A DNA stretch of 64,000 bases from NCBI GenBank assembly GCA_937958475.1, contig CALFXR010000035.1, forward strand, positions 1 through 64,000, given 5' to 3'. Position 1 is the first letter of the stretch. The number at the start of each line of letters is the position of its first letter. Shown in pieces: positions 8,430-18,325 of the stretch. A program made the position numbers and the translations under genes. Below the pieces are notes generated by a model. That model was given only the letters and a program-made list of their open reading frames with translations, was not told the DNA's origin and did no database searches. Source of the DNA: an uncultured Mesorhizobium sp. (GTDB lineage: Bacteria; Pseudomonadota; Alphaproteobacteria; Rhizobiales; Rhizobiaceae).

Positions 8430-10088
8430 CTACGCCGACTTGGCCGCGTGGCGCCCGGCGCTGCGGCCCGAAAAGATACAACCGCCGAGGAAGGTGCCTT
8501 CCAGCGCGTTGTAGCCGTGATAGCCGCCGCCGCCGAAGCCGGAGACCTCTCCAGCCGCGTAGAGGCCCGGAATCGGCTCGCCGGCCACATCGAGCACGCG
8601 CGCGTCGAGGTCGGTGTGCAGGCCGCCGAGTGTCTTGCGGGTGAGCACGTTGAGCCTGACCGCGATCAGCGGCCCGTTGGCGGGATCGAGGATGCGGTGC
8701 GGCTTGGCCGTGCGGATCAGCCGGTCGCCGACATAGTTGCGCGCACCGCGGATGGCGGTGACCTGCGCGTCCTTCGTGTAGGGGTTGGCAATCTCACGGT
8801 CGCGGGCCTCGATCTGCGCCTTCAGCCTGTCGTGGTCGAGCGGCGCGTCCGGCGCCAGCGCGTTCATGCCGGCGACGAGTTCGGCGAGATTGTCGCGCAC
8901 CACGAAGTCCTCGCCATGCTTCTTGAAGGCCTCGACCGACGGCGGCGCGCCGGCACCGCGGCGGCTGCGTAGGACGGCAAACCAGCTCTTCGAGGTCATG
9001 TCCGGGTTCTGCTCCGAGCCGGACAACGCGAACTCCTTCTTGATGATCGCCTGGGTCAGCACGAACCAGGAGTGCTCGTGGCCGGTGGAGAGGATACGCT
9101 TCAGCGTACCGAGCGTGTCGAAGCCGGGCATGAAGGGCGGTTCGAGCCGGTTGCCCAGCGCGTCGAACCACAGCGACGACGGTCCCGGCAGGATGCGGAT
9201 GCCGTGGTTCGGCCAGATCGGTGCCCAGTTCTTCAGCCCCTCCGTGTAGTGCCACATGCGATCGGCGTTGATGACGGCCGCGCCCGCCTCCTGCGTCACC
9301 GCCACCATGCGGCCGTCGACGTGGTGTGGCACGCCGGAGACCATGTTGCGCGGCGCCGGGCCGAGGCGGTCGACCGGCCAGTTCCTGCGCACCAGATCGT
9401 GGTTGCCGCCGATGCCGCCGGAACTGACGATGACGATCGGGGCCGACACCTCGAACGTGCCGACGACCAGCCGGCCCGAGCGCTGGCCGCGTTCGACGGT
9501 GGAGGGCTCGAGGATGTCGCCGGCGACGCCGGCGATGGCGCCGCCGGTTCGGACGAGGCGCGTGACCCGGTGGCGGAACTTCATGGCGATGCGGCCCGCC
9601 GCTGCATGTTCGCGGACTCGGCGGACGAAGGGCTCGATCGCGCCGGGACCGGTGCCCCAGGTGATGTGGAAGCGCGGCACCGAGTTGCCGTGGCCGTCGG
9701 CCAGCGCGCCGCCGCGCTCGGCCCAGCCGACGACCGGGAACCAGCGCATGCCCTGGGCGTGCAGCCAGGGCCGCATCTCGCCGGCGGCGAAGTCGATATA
9801 GGCCTCGGCGACCTTGCGAGGCCAATGATCCTCCGGGCGGTCGAACTGCGCCGAACCCATCCAGTCCTGCAGCGCCAGCTCGCGGCTGTCGCGGATCTTC
9901 AGCCGCCGCTGCTCGGGACTGTCGACGAAGAACAGGCCGCCGAGAGACCAGAAGGCCTGACCGCCGAGCGAGTTCTCGCCTTCCTGGTCCAGCAGGATGA
10001 CGCGTTTTCCCGCGTCGCCGAGTTCGGCGGCGGCAACCAGCCCCGCCAGCCCGCCGCCCACCACGATTACATCGGCTTTCTCGGCCAC
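8430..10088 (-). CDS. FAD-binding dehydrogenase (fumarate reductase/KsdD-like flavoprotein)
   Basis: The 552-residue flavoprotein begins with an ADP-binding fold, VVGGGLAGLVAAAELGDAGK, followed by the acidic LLDQEGE. It ends with GFGGGGYHGYNALEGTFLGG, typical of FAD_binding_2 proteins that close on the isoalloxazine ring. Relatives include 3-ketosteroid dehydrogenase-like and fumarate reductase flavoprotein subunits, and many are annotated only as FAD-binding dehydrogenase. No signal peptide or haem motif is present, so it should be cytoplasmic. It is a single gene between the desaturase and the glycoside operon. Reaction and substrate are not identifiable from the sequence. Confidence 0.85.
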   Translation of the reverse strand: MAEKADVIVVGGGLAGLVAAAELGDAGKRVILLDQEGENSLGGQAFWSLGGLFFVDSPEQRRLKIRDSRELALQDWMGSAQFDRPEDHWPRKVAEAYIDFAAGEMRPWLHAQGMRWFPVVGWAERGGALADGHGNSVPRFHITWGTGPGAIEPFVRRVREHAAAGRIAMKFRHRVTRLVRTGGAIAGVAGDILEPSTVERGQRSGRLVVGTFEVSAPIVIVSSGGIGGNHDLVRRNWPVDRLGPAPRNMVSGVPHHVDGRMVAVTQEAGAAVINADRMWHYTEGLKNWAPIWPNHGIRILPGPSSLWFDALGNRLEPPFMPGFDTLGTLKRILSTGHEHSWFVLTQAIIKKEFALSGSEQNPDMTSKSWFAVLRSRRGAGAPPSVEAFKKHGEDFVVRDNLAELVAGMNALAPDAPLDHDRLKAQIEARDREIANPYTKDAQVTAIRGARNYVGDRLIRTAKPHRILDPANGPLIAVRLNVLTRKTLGGLHTDLDARVLDVAGEPIPGLYAAGEVSGFGGGGYHGYNALEGTFLGGCIFSGRSAGRHAAKSA

Positions 10089-10216
10089 GCGCGTTCCCCC
10101 TTTGCTTCGTCGCCAGTCTGGTCGAAGCCGGACCGCGCTTCAAGTGCATGGATCTGCGAGGCCGTGCGGCGCAGCGAAGCGCAGCATAAGGTAATCTATG
10201 ACTTACTTATCTGAAA

Positions 10217-11386
10217 CTACAGGCTCGTCCAGGCGCCGTTCTTCTTCGACGACTTCACGCAGGCCTCGACGAAGGCGACGCCCTCGACTCCATCATCGAT
10301 GGTGGGGAAGAGCACGCCCTTTGGCGGCTTGCCGCCCTTGCGTGCCGCGCGGATGGCCCGCGCCGCCTCGGCGTAGATGTTGGCGAAGCCTTCGAGATAG
10401 CCTTCCGGGTGCCCCGGCGGGACGCGGCTGACGCGGCCAGCGGCCTCGCCGGCACCGGCGCCGCCGCGCGTGATCAGCCGCTTCGGCTCGCCGAACGGCG
10501 TGTACCAGAGATAATTCGGGTCCTCCTGGGCCCATTCGAGGCCACCCTTGGTGCCGTAGACCCGCAGCTTCAGCGCGTTTTCGTTGCCCGGCGCCACCTG
10601 GCTCGCCCACAACATGCCTTTCGCACCGCCTTTGAAGCGCAGCATGACATGGGCGTTGTCGTCGAGCAGGCGGCCGGGAACGAAGGCGGTCAGGTCGGAG
10701 GAGAGCTGGCCCAGTTCGAGGCCGGTGACGAAACGCGCGAGGTTGTAGGCGTGGGTGCCGATGTCGCCGGTGGCGCCGCCGGCACCCGACTGTTTCGGAT
10801 CGGTACGCCAGACCGCCTGCTTGGCGCCGGTGTCCTCGACCTTGGTGGTCAGCCAATCCTGCGGATACTCGGCCTGGACGACGCGGATGTCGCCGAGCTT
10901 GCCCGACTGCACCATTTCCCGCGCCTGCCGGATCATCGGGTAGCCGGTGTAGTTGTGGGTCAGCACGAACAGCCGGCCGGATTTCGCCGCGACGGCTGCC
11001 AGCTTCTTCGCATCGGCGAGCGTCGAGGTCAGCGGCTTGTCGCAGATGACGTGGATGCCGGCCTCGAGGAAGGCTTTCGCCGCTGGGTAGTGGACATGAT
11101 TCGGCGTGACGATCGAGACTGCCTCGATGCCGTCGGGCCGCGCCGCCTCCGCATTCGCCATTTCGGCGAAGGAGCCGTAGCTGCGCGCCGGATCGAGGCC
11201 GAGTTCGGCGGCCGACGCCTTGGCCCGCGCCGGATCCGACGACAGCGCGCCAGCTACGAGCGCGAACTCGCCGTCGAGCCGTGCCGCAATGCGGTGAACG
11301 GCGCCGATGAAAGCGCCCTGGCCGCCGCCGACCATGCCGAGACGGATCGGCCCTGCTCCGGATTCCACCTGCCTGCCGCTGACCAT
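10217..11386 (-). CDS. Gfo/Idh/MocA family oxidoreductase (operon 3' end)
   Basis: The 389-residue protein has an N-terminal Rossmann domain with GMVGGGQGAFIGAVH and the family CDKPLTS segment, in which Lys is the conserved catalytic residue, and a C-terminal alpha/beta substrate domain. The family oxidises or reduces sugars, inositols and their derivatives with NAD(P). It is the last gene of the long minus-strand glycoside operon and sits next to a TIM-barrel isomerase, a pairing repeated upstream at 15.3-17.2 kb. That pairing is typical of pathways through 3-keto-sugars or inosose. Substrate is inferred only. Confidence 0.87.
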   Translation of the reverse strand: MVSGRQVESGAGPIRLGMVGGGQGAFIGAVHRIAARLDGEFALVAGALSSDPARAKASAAELGLDPARSYGSFAEMANAEAARPDGIEAVSIVTPNHVHYPAAKAFLEAGIHVICDKPLTSTLADAKKLAAVAAKSGRLFVLTHNYTGYPMIRQAREMVQSGKLGDIRVVQAEYPQDWLTTKVEDTGAKQAVWRTDPKQSGAGGATGDIGTHAYNLARFVTGLELGQLSSDLTAFVPGRLLDDNAHVMLRFKGGAKGMLWASQVAPGNENALKLRVYGTKGGLEWAQEDPNYLWYTPFGEPKRLITRGGAGAGEAAGRVSRVPPGHPEGYLEGFANIYAEAARAIRAARKGGKPPKGVLFPTIDDGVEGVAFVEACVKSSKKNGAWTSL

Positions 11387-11410
11387 GCCCAGTCTCCTTG
11401 TCGCGCCGTC

Positions 11411-11443
11411 CGCGCCGCGGCCCGCCCGATCGCCCGCGGCGCG
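11411..11443. other. GC-rich inverted repeat between dehydrogenase and isomerase genes
   Basis: CGCGCCGCGG at 11411-11420 and CCGCGGCGCG at 11434-11443 form a ten-base-pair stem with a 13-base loop in the 105-base gap between two same-strand operon genes. There is no T-run. It may be an mRNA-stabilising or processing element, or simply a chance feature of GC-rich DNA. Confidence 0.3.
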
Positions 11444-11491
11444 AGGGAGGATGCGCCGGACGACGATGGGGCGGGCCGGCAGACGGTTGGG

Positions 11492-12550
11492 TTACTCGAT
11501 GCCCATCATCTTCCTCAGCGCCGCCCGGTCGGTCGAGCCGCCGGCGAAGTCGTCGAAGGCCTTCTCCGTCACCCGGATGATGTGGTCGCGGATGAAGGGC
11601 GCGCCTTCGGCCGCGCCGTCCTCCGGGTGCTTCAGGCAGCACTCCCACTCCAGCACCGCCCAGGACGAATAGTCGTACTGCGCCAGTTTGGAAAAGATGC
11701 CGGAGAAGTCGACATGGCCGTCGCCGAGCGAACGGAAACGCCCCGCCCGCTCCATCCAGCCCTTGTAGCCGGAATAGACGCCCTGACGGCCGGTCGGGTT
11801 GAACTCGGCGTCCTTGACGTGAAACGCCTTGATGCGCTCGTGGTAGATGTCGATGAAGTCCAGATAGTCGAGCTGCTGCAAAAGGAAGTGCGACGGGTCG
11901 TAGTTGATGTTGCAGCGGCGGTGGCCGCCGACCGCGTCGAGGAACATCTCGAAGGTAGCGCCGTCGAAGACGTCCTCGCCCGGATGGATCTCGTAGCAGA
12001 CATCGACACCGGCATCCTCGTAGTCGTCGAGGATCGGCTTCCAGCGGCGGCCGAGTTCGGCGAAGGCCTCCTCGATCAGGCCGGCGGGGCGCTGCGGCCA
12101 GGGATAGAGGTAGGGAAAGGCGAGCGCGCCGGCGAAGGACACCGAGGCGTCGAGGTCGAGGTTGCGCGAGGCCTTCGCCGCGAGCCGCATCTGCTCGACC
12201 GCCCAGGCCTGCCTGGCCTTCGGGTTGCCGTGGACGGACGCCGGCGCGAAGCCGTCGAACTGTGCGTCGTAGGCAGGATGGACGGCGACCAGTTGGCCCT
12301 GGAGATGGGTGGAGAGTTCCGTCACCGCGACGCCGGCGTCGGCGAGGATGCCCTTCACCTCGTCGCAATAGGCGGCCGAGGTCGCGGCCTTGCCGAGGTC
12401 GAACAGGCGGGCGTCCCAGGTCGGGATCTGCACACCCTTGTAGCCGAGGTCGGCAGCCCATTTCGCGATCGCCGGAAGCGAGTTGAACGGCGCTGCATCG
12501 CCTGCGAACTGAGCCAGGAAGATCCCCGGTCCCTTCATCGTCGATGCCAT
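11492..12550 (-). CDS. Sugar phosphate isomerase/epimerase (xylose-isomerase-like TIM barrel)
   Basis: The 352-residue protein is of the AP_endonuc_2/xylose-isomerase-like TIM-barrel family (IolE/IolH/hydroxypyruvate isomerase relatives). Metal-site motifs are visible: CYEIHPGEDVFDG, NINYDPSHFLLQ and FHVKDAEF, supplying Glu, Asp, His and Lys ligands. ATG at 12550 is preferred because homologous sequence starts there; upstream in-frame sequence is an unrelated antisense shadow. It follows the GH43 gene by about 23 bases and precedes a Gfo/Idh/MocA dehydrogenase, and probably isomerises or epimerises a keto-sugar made by that dehydrogenase. Exact substrate unknown. Confidence 0.87.
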   Translation of the reverse strand: MASTMKGPGIFLAQFAGDAAPFNSLPAIAKWAADLGYKGVQIPTWDARLFDLGKAATSAAYCDEVKGILADAGVAVTELSTHLQGQLVAVHPAYDAQFDGFAPASVHGNPKARQAWAVEQMRLAAKASRNLDLDASVSFAGALAFPYLYPWPQRPAGLIEEAFAELGRRWKPILDDYEDAGVDVCYEIHPGEDVFDGATFEMFLDAVGGHRRCNINYDPSHFLLQQLDYLDFIDIYHERIKAFHVKDAEFNPTGRQGVYSGYKGWMERAGRFRSLGDGHVDFSGIFSKLAQYDYSSWAVLEWECCLKHPEDGAAEGAPFIRDHIIRVTEKAFDDFAGGSTDRAALRKMMGIE

Positions 12551-12573
12551 GGCGAATACTCCTTCCGCGGACG

Positions 12574-14193
12574 CTACCGATCGCGTCCCTGATACTCGAA
12601 ATGATGATAGTCGGCCGGCAGGCCCGCGCCGCTGGTGTCGAATGCCGCCATGCCGACGAAGGCTCCGGTGAACGAGCCGTGCTCGCCGCGGCCACCCTCG
12701 TCGGAGATGACGCTCGCGTCGAGCGCCGGTCCCACCGGCGGCCAGTGGCCGCCGTCGCGCCAGAAGAATTGAAGCGCGGCGCCGTCCACTTCGGCGGCAA
12801 GCGCCACCGGTCCGTCGGCCGGCAGGACGATAGGTTCGTGCAGCGGGAAGCTCAGCCGCCCGTCCGGCCAGTCGCCGGGGCACGACAGGATGGTCAGCAC
12901 GCGGCCGAGGCGGGCGTCGTGCGTGACGCCGACGAAGTGGAACTTGTGACGGTTGTAATAATGGGTCAGGCCGGCGACCTGCTGGAAGTGCTGCGGCGCG
13001 AAATCGAGTTCGGTCTCGGCGCGGAAAGAAAAATGCTCCTGGCGGCGCGCCACCAGCGCCTGGTCGAACCAGGAGCCGATCGATTCGCGGCCGAAGAGAC
13101 GCAGCGCGCCGGGACGTTCGGACAGCGAGAACAGCCGCGCCGGATAGGGCGTCCTCAGCCACTGGAAGTCGAGCGGCAGCGGGCCCGGCTCGAACCGGAC
13201 GCGCGGCGTCGGCGGCGCGGGCAGTGCGACGGCACCGGCGGGCGACTCCGCCTCGACGGAGGGCACGGGCGAGCCGCCTGCCAGCCGCAGCCAGCCATCG
13301 TCTCCCCAGACGCATTTCTGGATCGCGGTCTCGCGTCCGAGCGGCGAGCGACGCACGCCGGGCAGCGGCCGCGAGCAGAGATGGGTGTGGTAGACGGCGC
13401 CGTCCGGCGTCTCGACTATCTGTCCGTGGCCGGCGCGCTGCAGGGTCGCGCCGGGCGCGTCCTTCGACGTGATCACATGGACGTCGGGGTGGAGCTCGTA
13501 GGGCCCGTCGATCGACCGCGACCGCGCCATCGTCACCGCGTGGTCGTAGCCGGTGCCGCCTTCGGCCGTGGTGAGATAGTACCAGCCATCGCGCTTGAAG
13601 AGATGCGGCCCCTCGACCAGTCCGTGCGGGCTTCCGGCGAAGACGTTCTTCACAGGACCGACGAGCTTCTGCGCCACCGGATCGTATTCCTGGAGAAGGA
13701 TGCCGGCGAAGGACGGATGCTTGGGGCGGCCGCCGACGCCGCTGGAAACATGGTTCCAGACCATGTTGAGGAACCATTTGCGGCCGTCGTCGTCGTGGAA
13801 CAGCGACGGGTCGAAGCCGCTCGAATTGACATGCACCGGATCCGACCACGGACCCTCGATCGTCGGCGCGGTGACGATGTAGTTGTGGCCGTCCTTGAAG
13901 TTGCCGTCGAGGCGCTTGATGTCGGTGTAGACCAGCCAGAACAGGCCGTCGGAATAAGACAGGCAGGGCGCCCAGATGCCGCCGGAATCGGGATTGCCGC
14001 GCATGTCGAGTTGGGTGGCGCGCTCCAGCGGCCGCCTGACCATGCGCCAGTTCACCAGGTCCGTCGAATGGTGGATCTGGACGCCGGGATACCATTCGAA
14101 AGTCGAGGTGGCGATGTAGTAGTCCCCACCGACCCGACAGATCGACGGGTCGGGGTTGAAGCCGCGCAGGATTGGATTGCGGATCGTCGCCAT
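12574..14193 (-). CDS. Glycoside hydrolase family 43 protein (beta-xylosidase-like)
   Basis: The 539-residue protein has a five-bladed beta-propeller GH43 domain at the N-terminus and a C-terminal beta-sandwich. The opening NPILRGFNPDPSICRVG contains the catalytic-base Asp, and YYIATSTFEWYPGVQIHHS is the usual continuation; GLVEGPHLFKRDGWYYL carries the acid Glu. The order and length match GH43 exo-beta-xylosidase/alpha-arabinofuranosidase enzymes. There is no signal peptide, so it cleaves oligosaccharides after import by the ABC transporter encoded upstream in the same operon. Xylo-oligosaccharide is the likely but unproven substrate. Confidence 0.9.
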   Translation of the reverse strand: MATIRNPILRGFNPDPSICRVGGDYYIATSTFEWYPGVQIHHSTDLVNWRMVRRPLERATQLDMRGNPDSGGIWAPCLSYSDGLFWLVYTDIKRLDGNFKDGHNYIVTAPTIEGPWSDPVHVNSSGFDPSLFHDDDGRKWFLNMVWNHVSSGVGGRPKHPSFAGILLQEYDPVAQKLVGPVKNVFAGSPHGLVEGPHLFKRDGWYYLTTAEGGTGYDHAVTMARSRSIDGPYELHPDVHVITSKDAPGATLQRAGHGQIVETPDGAVYHTHLCSRPLPGVRRSPLGRETAIQKCVWGDDGWLRLAGGSPVPSVEAESPAGAVALPAPPTPRVRFEPGPLPLDFQWLRTPYPARLFSLSERPGALRLFGRESIGSWFDQALVARRQEHFSFRAETELDFAPQHFQQVAGLTHYYNRHKFHFVGVTHDARLGRVLTILSCPGDWPDGRLSFPLHEPIVLPADGPVALAAEVDGAALQFFWRDGGHWPPVGPALDASVISDEGGRGEHGSFTGAFVGMAAFDTSGAGLPADYHHFEYQGRDR

Positions 14194-14200
14194 GGTCGTG

Positions 14201-15247
14201 CTACTTCCTCGTCGGGCCTTTGCGCTCGGCCGAAGCCGCCCACAGGTTGATGTCGGCCTCTCGCGCGTAGCCGTCGATCTCGGCGAGTTCTTCGGTCGAG
14301 AAATCGCGGTTCGTCAGCGCACCTACGCAGTCCTCGACCTGCTCGGGCCGGCTGGCTCCGATCAGGGCCGTGGTGACGCGACCGCCGCGCAGTACCCAGG
14401 CGAGCGCCATCTGCGCGAGCGTCTGGTCGCGGCGCTTCGCGATGCCGTCGAGGGCGCGGATGTTGGCCAGCGTCCGCTCGTTGAGGAACTCGTTGCGCAG
14501 CGACTTGCCCTGCGCGGCGCGGCTGTCCTCCGGAATGCCGTCGAGATATTTCGAGGTCAGCATGCCCTGCGCCAGCGGCGAGAAGACGATCGAACCGATG
14601 CCGAGGCCGTCGAGCGTGTCGAGCAGGCCGTCGTCCTCGACCCAGCGGTTGATCATCGAGTAGCTCGGCTGGTGGATAAGGCAGGGTGTGCCGAGGTCGC
14701 GCAGGATGGTCGCGGCCTCTCGGGTGCGCTGCGAATTATAGGACGAGATGCCGGCATAGAGCGCCTTGCCCGAGCGCACGGCCTGGTCGAGCGCGCCCAT
14801 CGTTTCCTCGAGGGGCGTGTCGGGATCGAAGCGGTGCGAGTAGAAGATGTCGACATAATCCACGCCCATCCGCTTCAGGCTCTGGTCCAGGCTTGAAAGC
14901 AGGTACTTGCGGCTGCCCCACTCGCCGTAGGGCCCGGGCCACATGCCGTAGCCCGCCTTGGTCGAGATGATCAGCTCGTCCCGGTAGCCGGCGAAGTCGG
15001 TGCGCAGGATCTCGCCGAATGCCGTCTCTGCCGAACCCGGCGGCGGACCGTAGTTGTTGGCCAGGTCGAAATGGGTGATGCCTAGGTCGAACGCCCGCCG
15101 GCAGATCGCGCGCTTCGTGTCGTGGCGCGCATCCTCGCCGAAATTGTGCCAGAGGCCGAGCGAAATCGCCGGCAGCTTCAGACCCGAACGGCCGCAGCGG
15201 TTGTAGACCATCGAGTCGTAGCGGTTCGCGGCGGGCTGCCAGGCCAT
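14201..15247 (-). CDS. Aldo/keto reductase (YghZ/L-glyceraldehyde 3-phosphate reductase-like)
   Basis: The 348-residue TIM-barrel reductase matches the YghZ/Gpr subgroup closely. It has the opening YDSMVYNRCGRSGLKLPAIS, FDLANNYGPPPGSAE with catalytic Asp and Tyr, STKAGYGMWPGPYGEWGS with the Lys, and YSHRFDPDTPLEE with the His. These enzymes use NADPH to reduce aldehydes such as L-glyceraldehyde 3-phosphate and methylglyoxal. It lies eight bases upstream of the GH43 gene in the glycoside operon, where it may act on a sugar-derived aldehyde or detoxify one. A hairpin separates it from the preceding Gfo/Idh/MocA gene. Confidence 0.9.
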   Translation of the reverse strand: MAWQPAANRYDSMVYNRCGRSGLKLPAISLGLWHNFGEDARHDTKRAICRRAFDLGITHFDLANNYGPPPGSAETAFGEILRTDFAGYRDELIISTKAGYGMWPGPYGEWGSRKYLLSSLDQSLKRMGVDYVDIFYSHRFDPDTPLEETMGALDQAVRSGKALYAGISSYNSQRTREAATILRDLGTPCLIHQPSYSMINRWVEDDGLLDTLDGLGIGSIVFSPLAQGMLTSKYLDGIPEDSRAAQGKSLRNEFLNERTLANIRALDGIAKRRDQTLAQMALAWVLRGGRVTTALIGASRPEQVEDCVGALTNRDFSTEELAEIDGYAREADINLWAASAERKGPTRK

Positions 15248-15267
15248 AAAATCTTCCTTCCACAGGC

Positions 15268-15292
15268 GCTCCGGCGCGCTGGGCGCCGGAGC
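15268..15292. other. Intercistronic stem-loop in the glycoside operon
   Basis: GCTCCGGCGC at 15268-15277 pairs perfectly with GCGCCGGAGC at 15283-15292 over a five-base loop, between the upstream Gfo/Idh/MocA gene and the aldo/keto reductase gene. There is no T-run. It may partially attenuate or stabilise the message between the two halves of the operon. Confidence 0.45.
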
Positions 15293-15298
15293 GGTCGA

Positions 15299-16441
15299 TC
15301 ACTTCTTGCGCGCGAGAAGGGCGCGTGCCTCGCGAACGCCGAGCGCTTCCGGCCGCTCGCAGGTCGTCTTCATGGCGACGAACTTACCGCTCTCTCCCGA
15401 TTTCAGCATGCCGGTCATGACGTCGACGGCATGAAGCGCGAGTTCCATCGAGCAGCGGTGCGGCCGCCCCTCGCCGATCGCGATCGCCATGTCGGCGAGG
15501 CCGGCGGCGCGATAGTTGGCCATCATGCCCTGCGAGTGCTGCTGGTTGGGGACGGCGAAGGGATGGTCCCATTTCGGCAGCTTCTTCACCGGATCCGCCT
15601 TCTGTGTGTAGCGGACATTGCCGCCGAAGAAATTCGGATCTGGCACGTAGATCGTCCCTTCGTCGCCGAACAGCTCCATCGGCGCGTGGCCATGCTGCCA
15701 GACGTCCCAGCTGGCGTTGAGGCTGACCGCCGCCCCGTTGGCGAACTCGAGCAAGGCGTGGATGGTGGTCGGCGTGTTGACCGGCACCTTCTCGCCGAAG
15801 CGGGGCTTCGACGAGATGGTCCGCTCCTTGAAGGGGACGGTGGTAAGGGCCGCGACCTGCTTCACGGGACCGATCAGCTGGATCAGGTTGGCGAGGTAGT
15901 AGGGCCCGAGGTCGAGGATCGGACCGCCGCCCGGCTGGAAGAAAAAGTCGGGGTTGGGGTGCCAGTGCTCCATGCCGTGGTTCATGACGTGGCAGGTGCC
16001 GCTGGTGATGCGCCCGAGCTTGCCGGAATCGACGATGGCGCGAGCGAGCTGGTGGGCGCCGCCGAGGAAGGTGTCCGGCGCCGAGCCGACGCGCAGCCCC
16101 TTCTTCTCGGCCCGCTTCTTCAGGTCGAGGCCTTCGGCGACGGATAGCACGAAGGGCTTTTCCGAATAGACGTGCTTGCCGGCATCGAGGATCTGCTTCG
16201 ACACCTCGTAGTGCGCGGCCGGTACGGTCAGATTGACGATGATGTCGATGTCGTCGGCCGCGAGAAGGCCGTCGATCGTCTCGGCGCGCACGCCGAACTC
16301 GGCCGCGCGCGCCTTCGATGCTTCCACGTTGATGTCGGCGCAGGCGCGCATCTCGATGCCGCGGAACAGCGGCGCCAGGCGGAAATAGGCCGCGGAGATG
16401 TTGCCGCAGCCGATGACGCCCACACCCATTTTCTTCGCCAT
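15299..16441 (-). CDS. Gfo/Idh/MocA family oxidoreductase
   Basis: The 380-residue NAD(P)-dependent dehydrogenase has the dinucleotide motif GVIGCGNISAAYFR, the catalytic Lys in HVYSEKPFVLS, and a C-terminal substrate domain containing GGGPILDLGPYYL. It is a second, divergent member of the family within this operon. It directly follows a TIM-barrel isomerase (13-base gap), so a dehydrogenase-isomerase pair acting on an imported sugar or inositol is likely. It differs enough from the copy at 10.2-11.4 kb that the two probably act on different substrates or steps. Confidence 0.88.
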   Translation of the reverse strand: MAKKMGVGVIGCGNISAAYFRLAPLFRGIEMRACADINVEASKARAAEFGVRAETIDGLLAADDIDIIVNLTVPAAHYEVSKQILDAGKHVYSEKPFVLSVAEGLDLKKRAEKKGLRVGSAPDTFLGGAHQLARAIVDSGKLGRITSGTCHVMNHGMEHWHPNPDFFFQPGGGPILDLGPYYLANLIQLIGPVKQVAALTTVPFKERTISSKPRFGEKVPVNTPTTIHALLEFANGAAVSLNASWDVWQHGHAPMELFGDEGTIYVPDPNFFGGNVRYTQKADPVKKLPKWDHPFAVPNQQHSQGMMANYRAAGLADMAIAIGEGRPHRCSMELALHAVDVMTGMLKSGESGKFVAMKTTCERPEALGVREARALLARKK

Positions 16442-16454
16442 GTGGTCCGGTCCC

Positions 16455-17198
16455 CTAGAATGTCTTCGCCGCTTCGATCGAGCGGCGCGCGAAGCGCTCG
16501 TAGTCGCTCGGCTTGTCGTGTTCCATGATGAAATGACGCGCCGGCGTCTTGCGTAGCGCGGACATGGCGCCCGGCCAGTCGATCGTGCCGTGGCCGACGT
16601 CCGACCAGCCGTCCTCGTCGAGGGCTTCTCCGGCGGGCGCGATGTCCTTGACGTGGACCGAGACGATGCGCGCGCCGTGGTCGGCGATCCACTTCAGCGG
16701 GTCGCCACCGCCGCGCACGACCCAGGCCACGTCGATTTCCCAGCCGAGATCCGGTGCCGCGTCGAAGATGTGCGCCTGTGGCACCGAGCCGTCGGCGAGC
16801 GGGCGGAACTCGAAGTCGTGATTGTGCCAGGCGAAGCCGTAGCCGGCCTTCCCTGCCTTCTCTCCGACGGCGGCGAGACGGCGGCCGAAGGCGCGCCAGC
16901 CATCTGCGTCGGTCGGCCGCTGGTCGGCTGCCAGGTGTGGACAGACCATCAGCTTGACGCCGAACGCATCGGCAACGCGCCGGGCGCCGTCGAAATCGTT
17001 CTCAAGCATGTCGATGGGGAAATGCCCCGTCGGCATGGAAAGCCCGTTGGCGTCGAGCAGGCGGCGGAAACCCGCAGGATCGGCATAGACGCCGCCAAAA
17101 CCTTCGACCTCCGTGTAGCCGAGCCGGGCAAGGGTCTCGACCACCCCCTCCCAGGGTTGGAAGTTGCGGGCGCTGTAGAGTTGGAACGACCAGTTCAT
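16455..17198 (-). CDS. Sugar phosphate isomerase/epimerase (TIM barrel)
   Basis: The 247-residue xylose-isomerase-like TIM-barrel protein begins MNWSFQLYSARNF, the typical first strand of the family. Metal-ligand segments are visible: GFAWHNHDFEF, WEIDVAWV and VSVHVKDIAP. The ATG at 17198 is chosen because recognisable family sequence begins there. It sits between the UgpC-type ATPase and a Gfo/Idh/MocA dehydrogenase in the glycoside operon. It is shorter than the paralogue at 11.5-12.6 kb. It likely epimerises or isomerises a keto-sugar or inosose intermediate; the substrate cannot be told from the sequence. Confidence 0.87.
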   Translation of the reverse strand: MNWSFQLYSARNFQPWEGVVETLARLGYTEVEGFGGVYADPAGFRRLLDANGLSMPTGHFPIDMLENDFDGARRVADAFGVKLMVCPHLAADQRPTDADGWRAFGRRLAAVGEKAGKAGYGFAWHNHDFEFRPLADGSVPQAHIFDAAPDLGWEIDVAWVVRGGGDPLKWIADHGARIVSVHVKDIAPAGEALDEDGWSDVGHGTIDWPGAMSALRKTPARHFIMEHDKPSDYERFARRSIEAAKTF

Positions 17199-17238
17199 CT
17201 TACCGATTCCATCCTGTTCACCTGTCGGGATACCTGCC

Positions 17239-18321
<1,083 letters not shown>

Positions 18322-18325
18322 GACT

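Noticed and set aside
11492..14095. A very long minus-strand frame spanning the isomerase gene and the region of the GH43 gene.
   Set aside because: Only the part from 12550 down matches a protein family; the upstream part is an out-of-frame shadow of the GH43 gene in GC-rich DNA.
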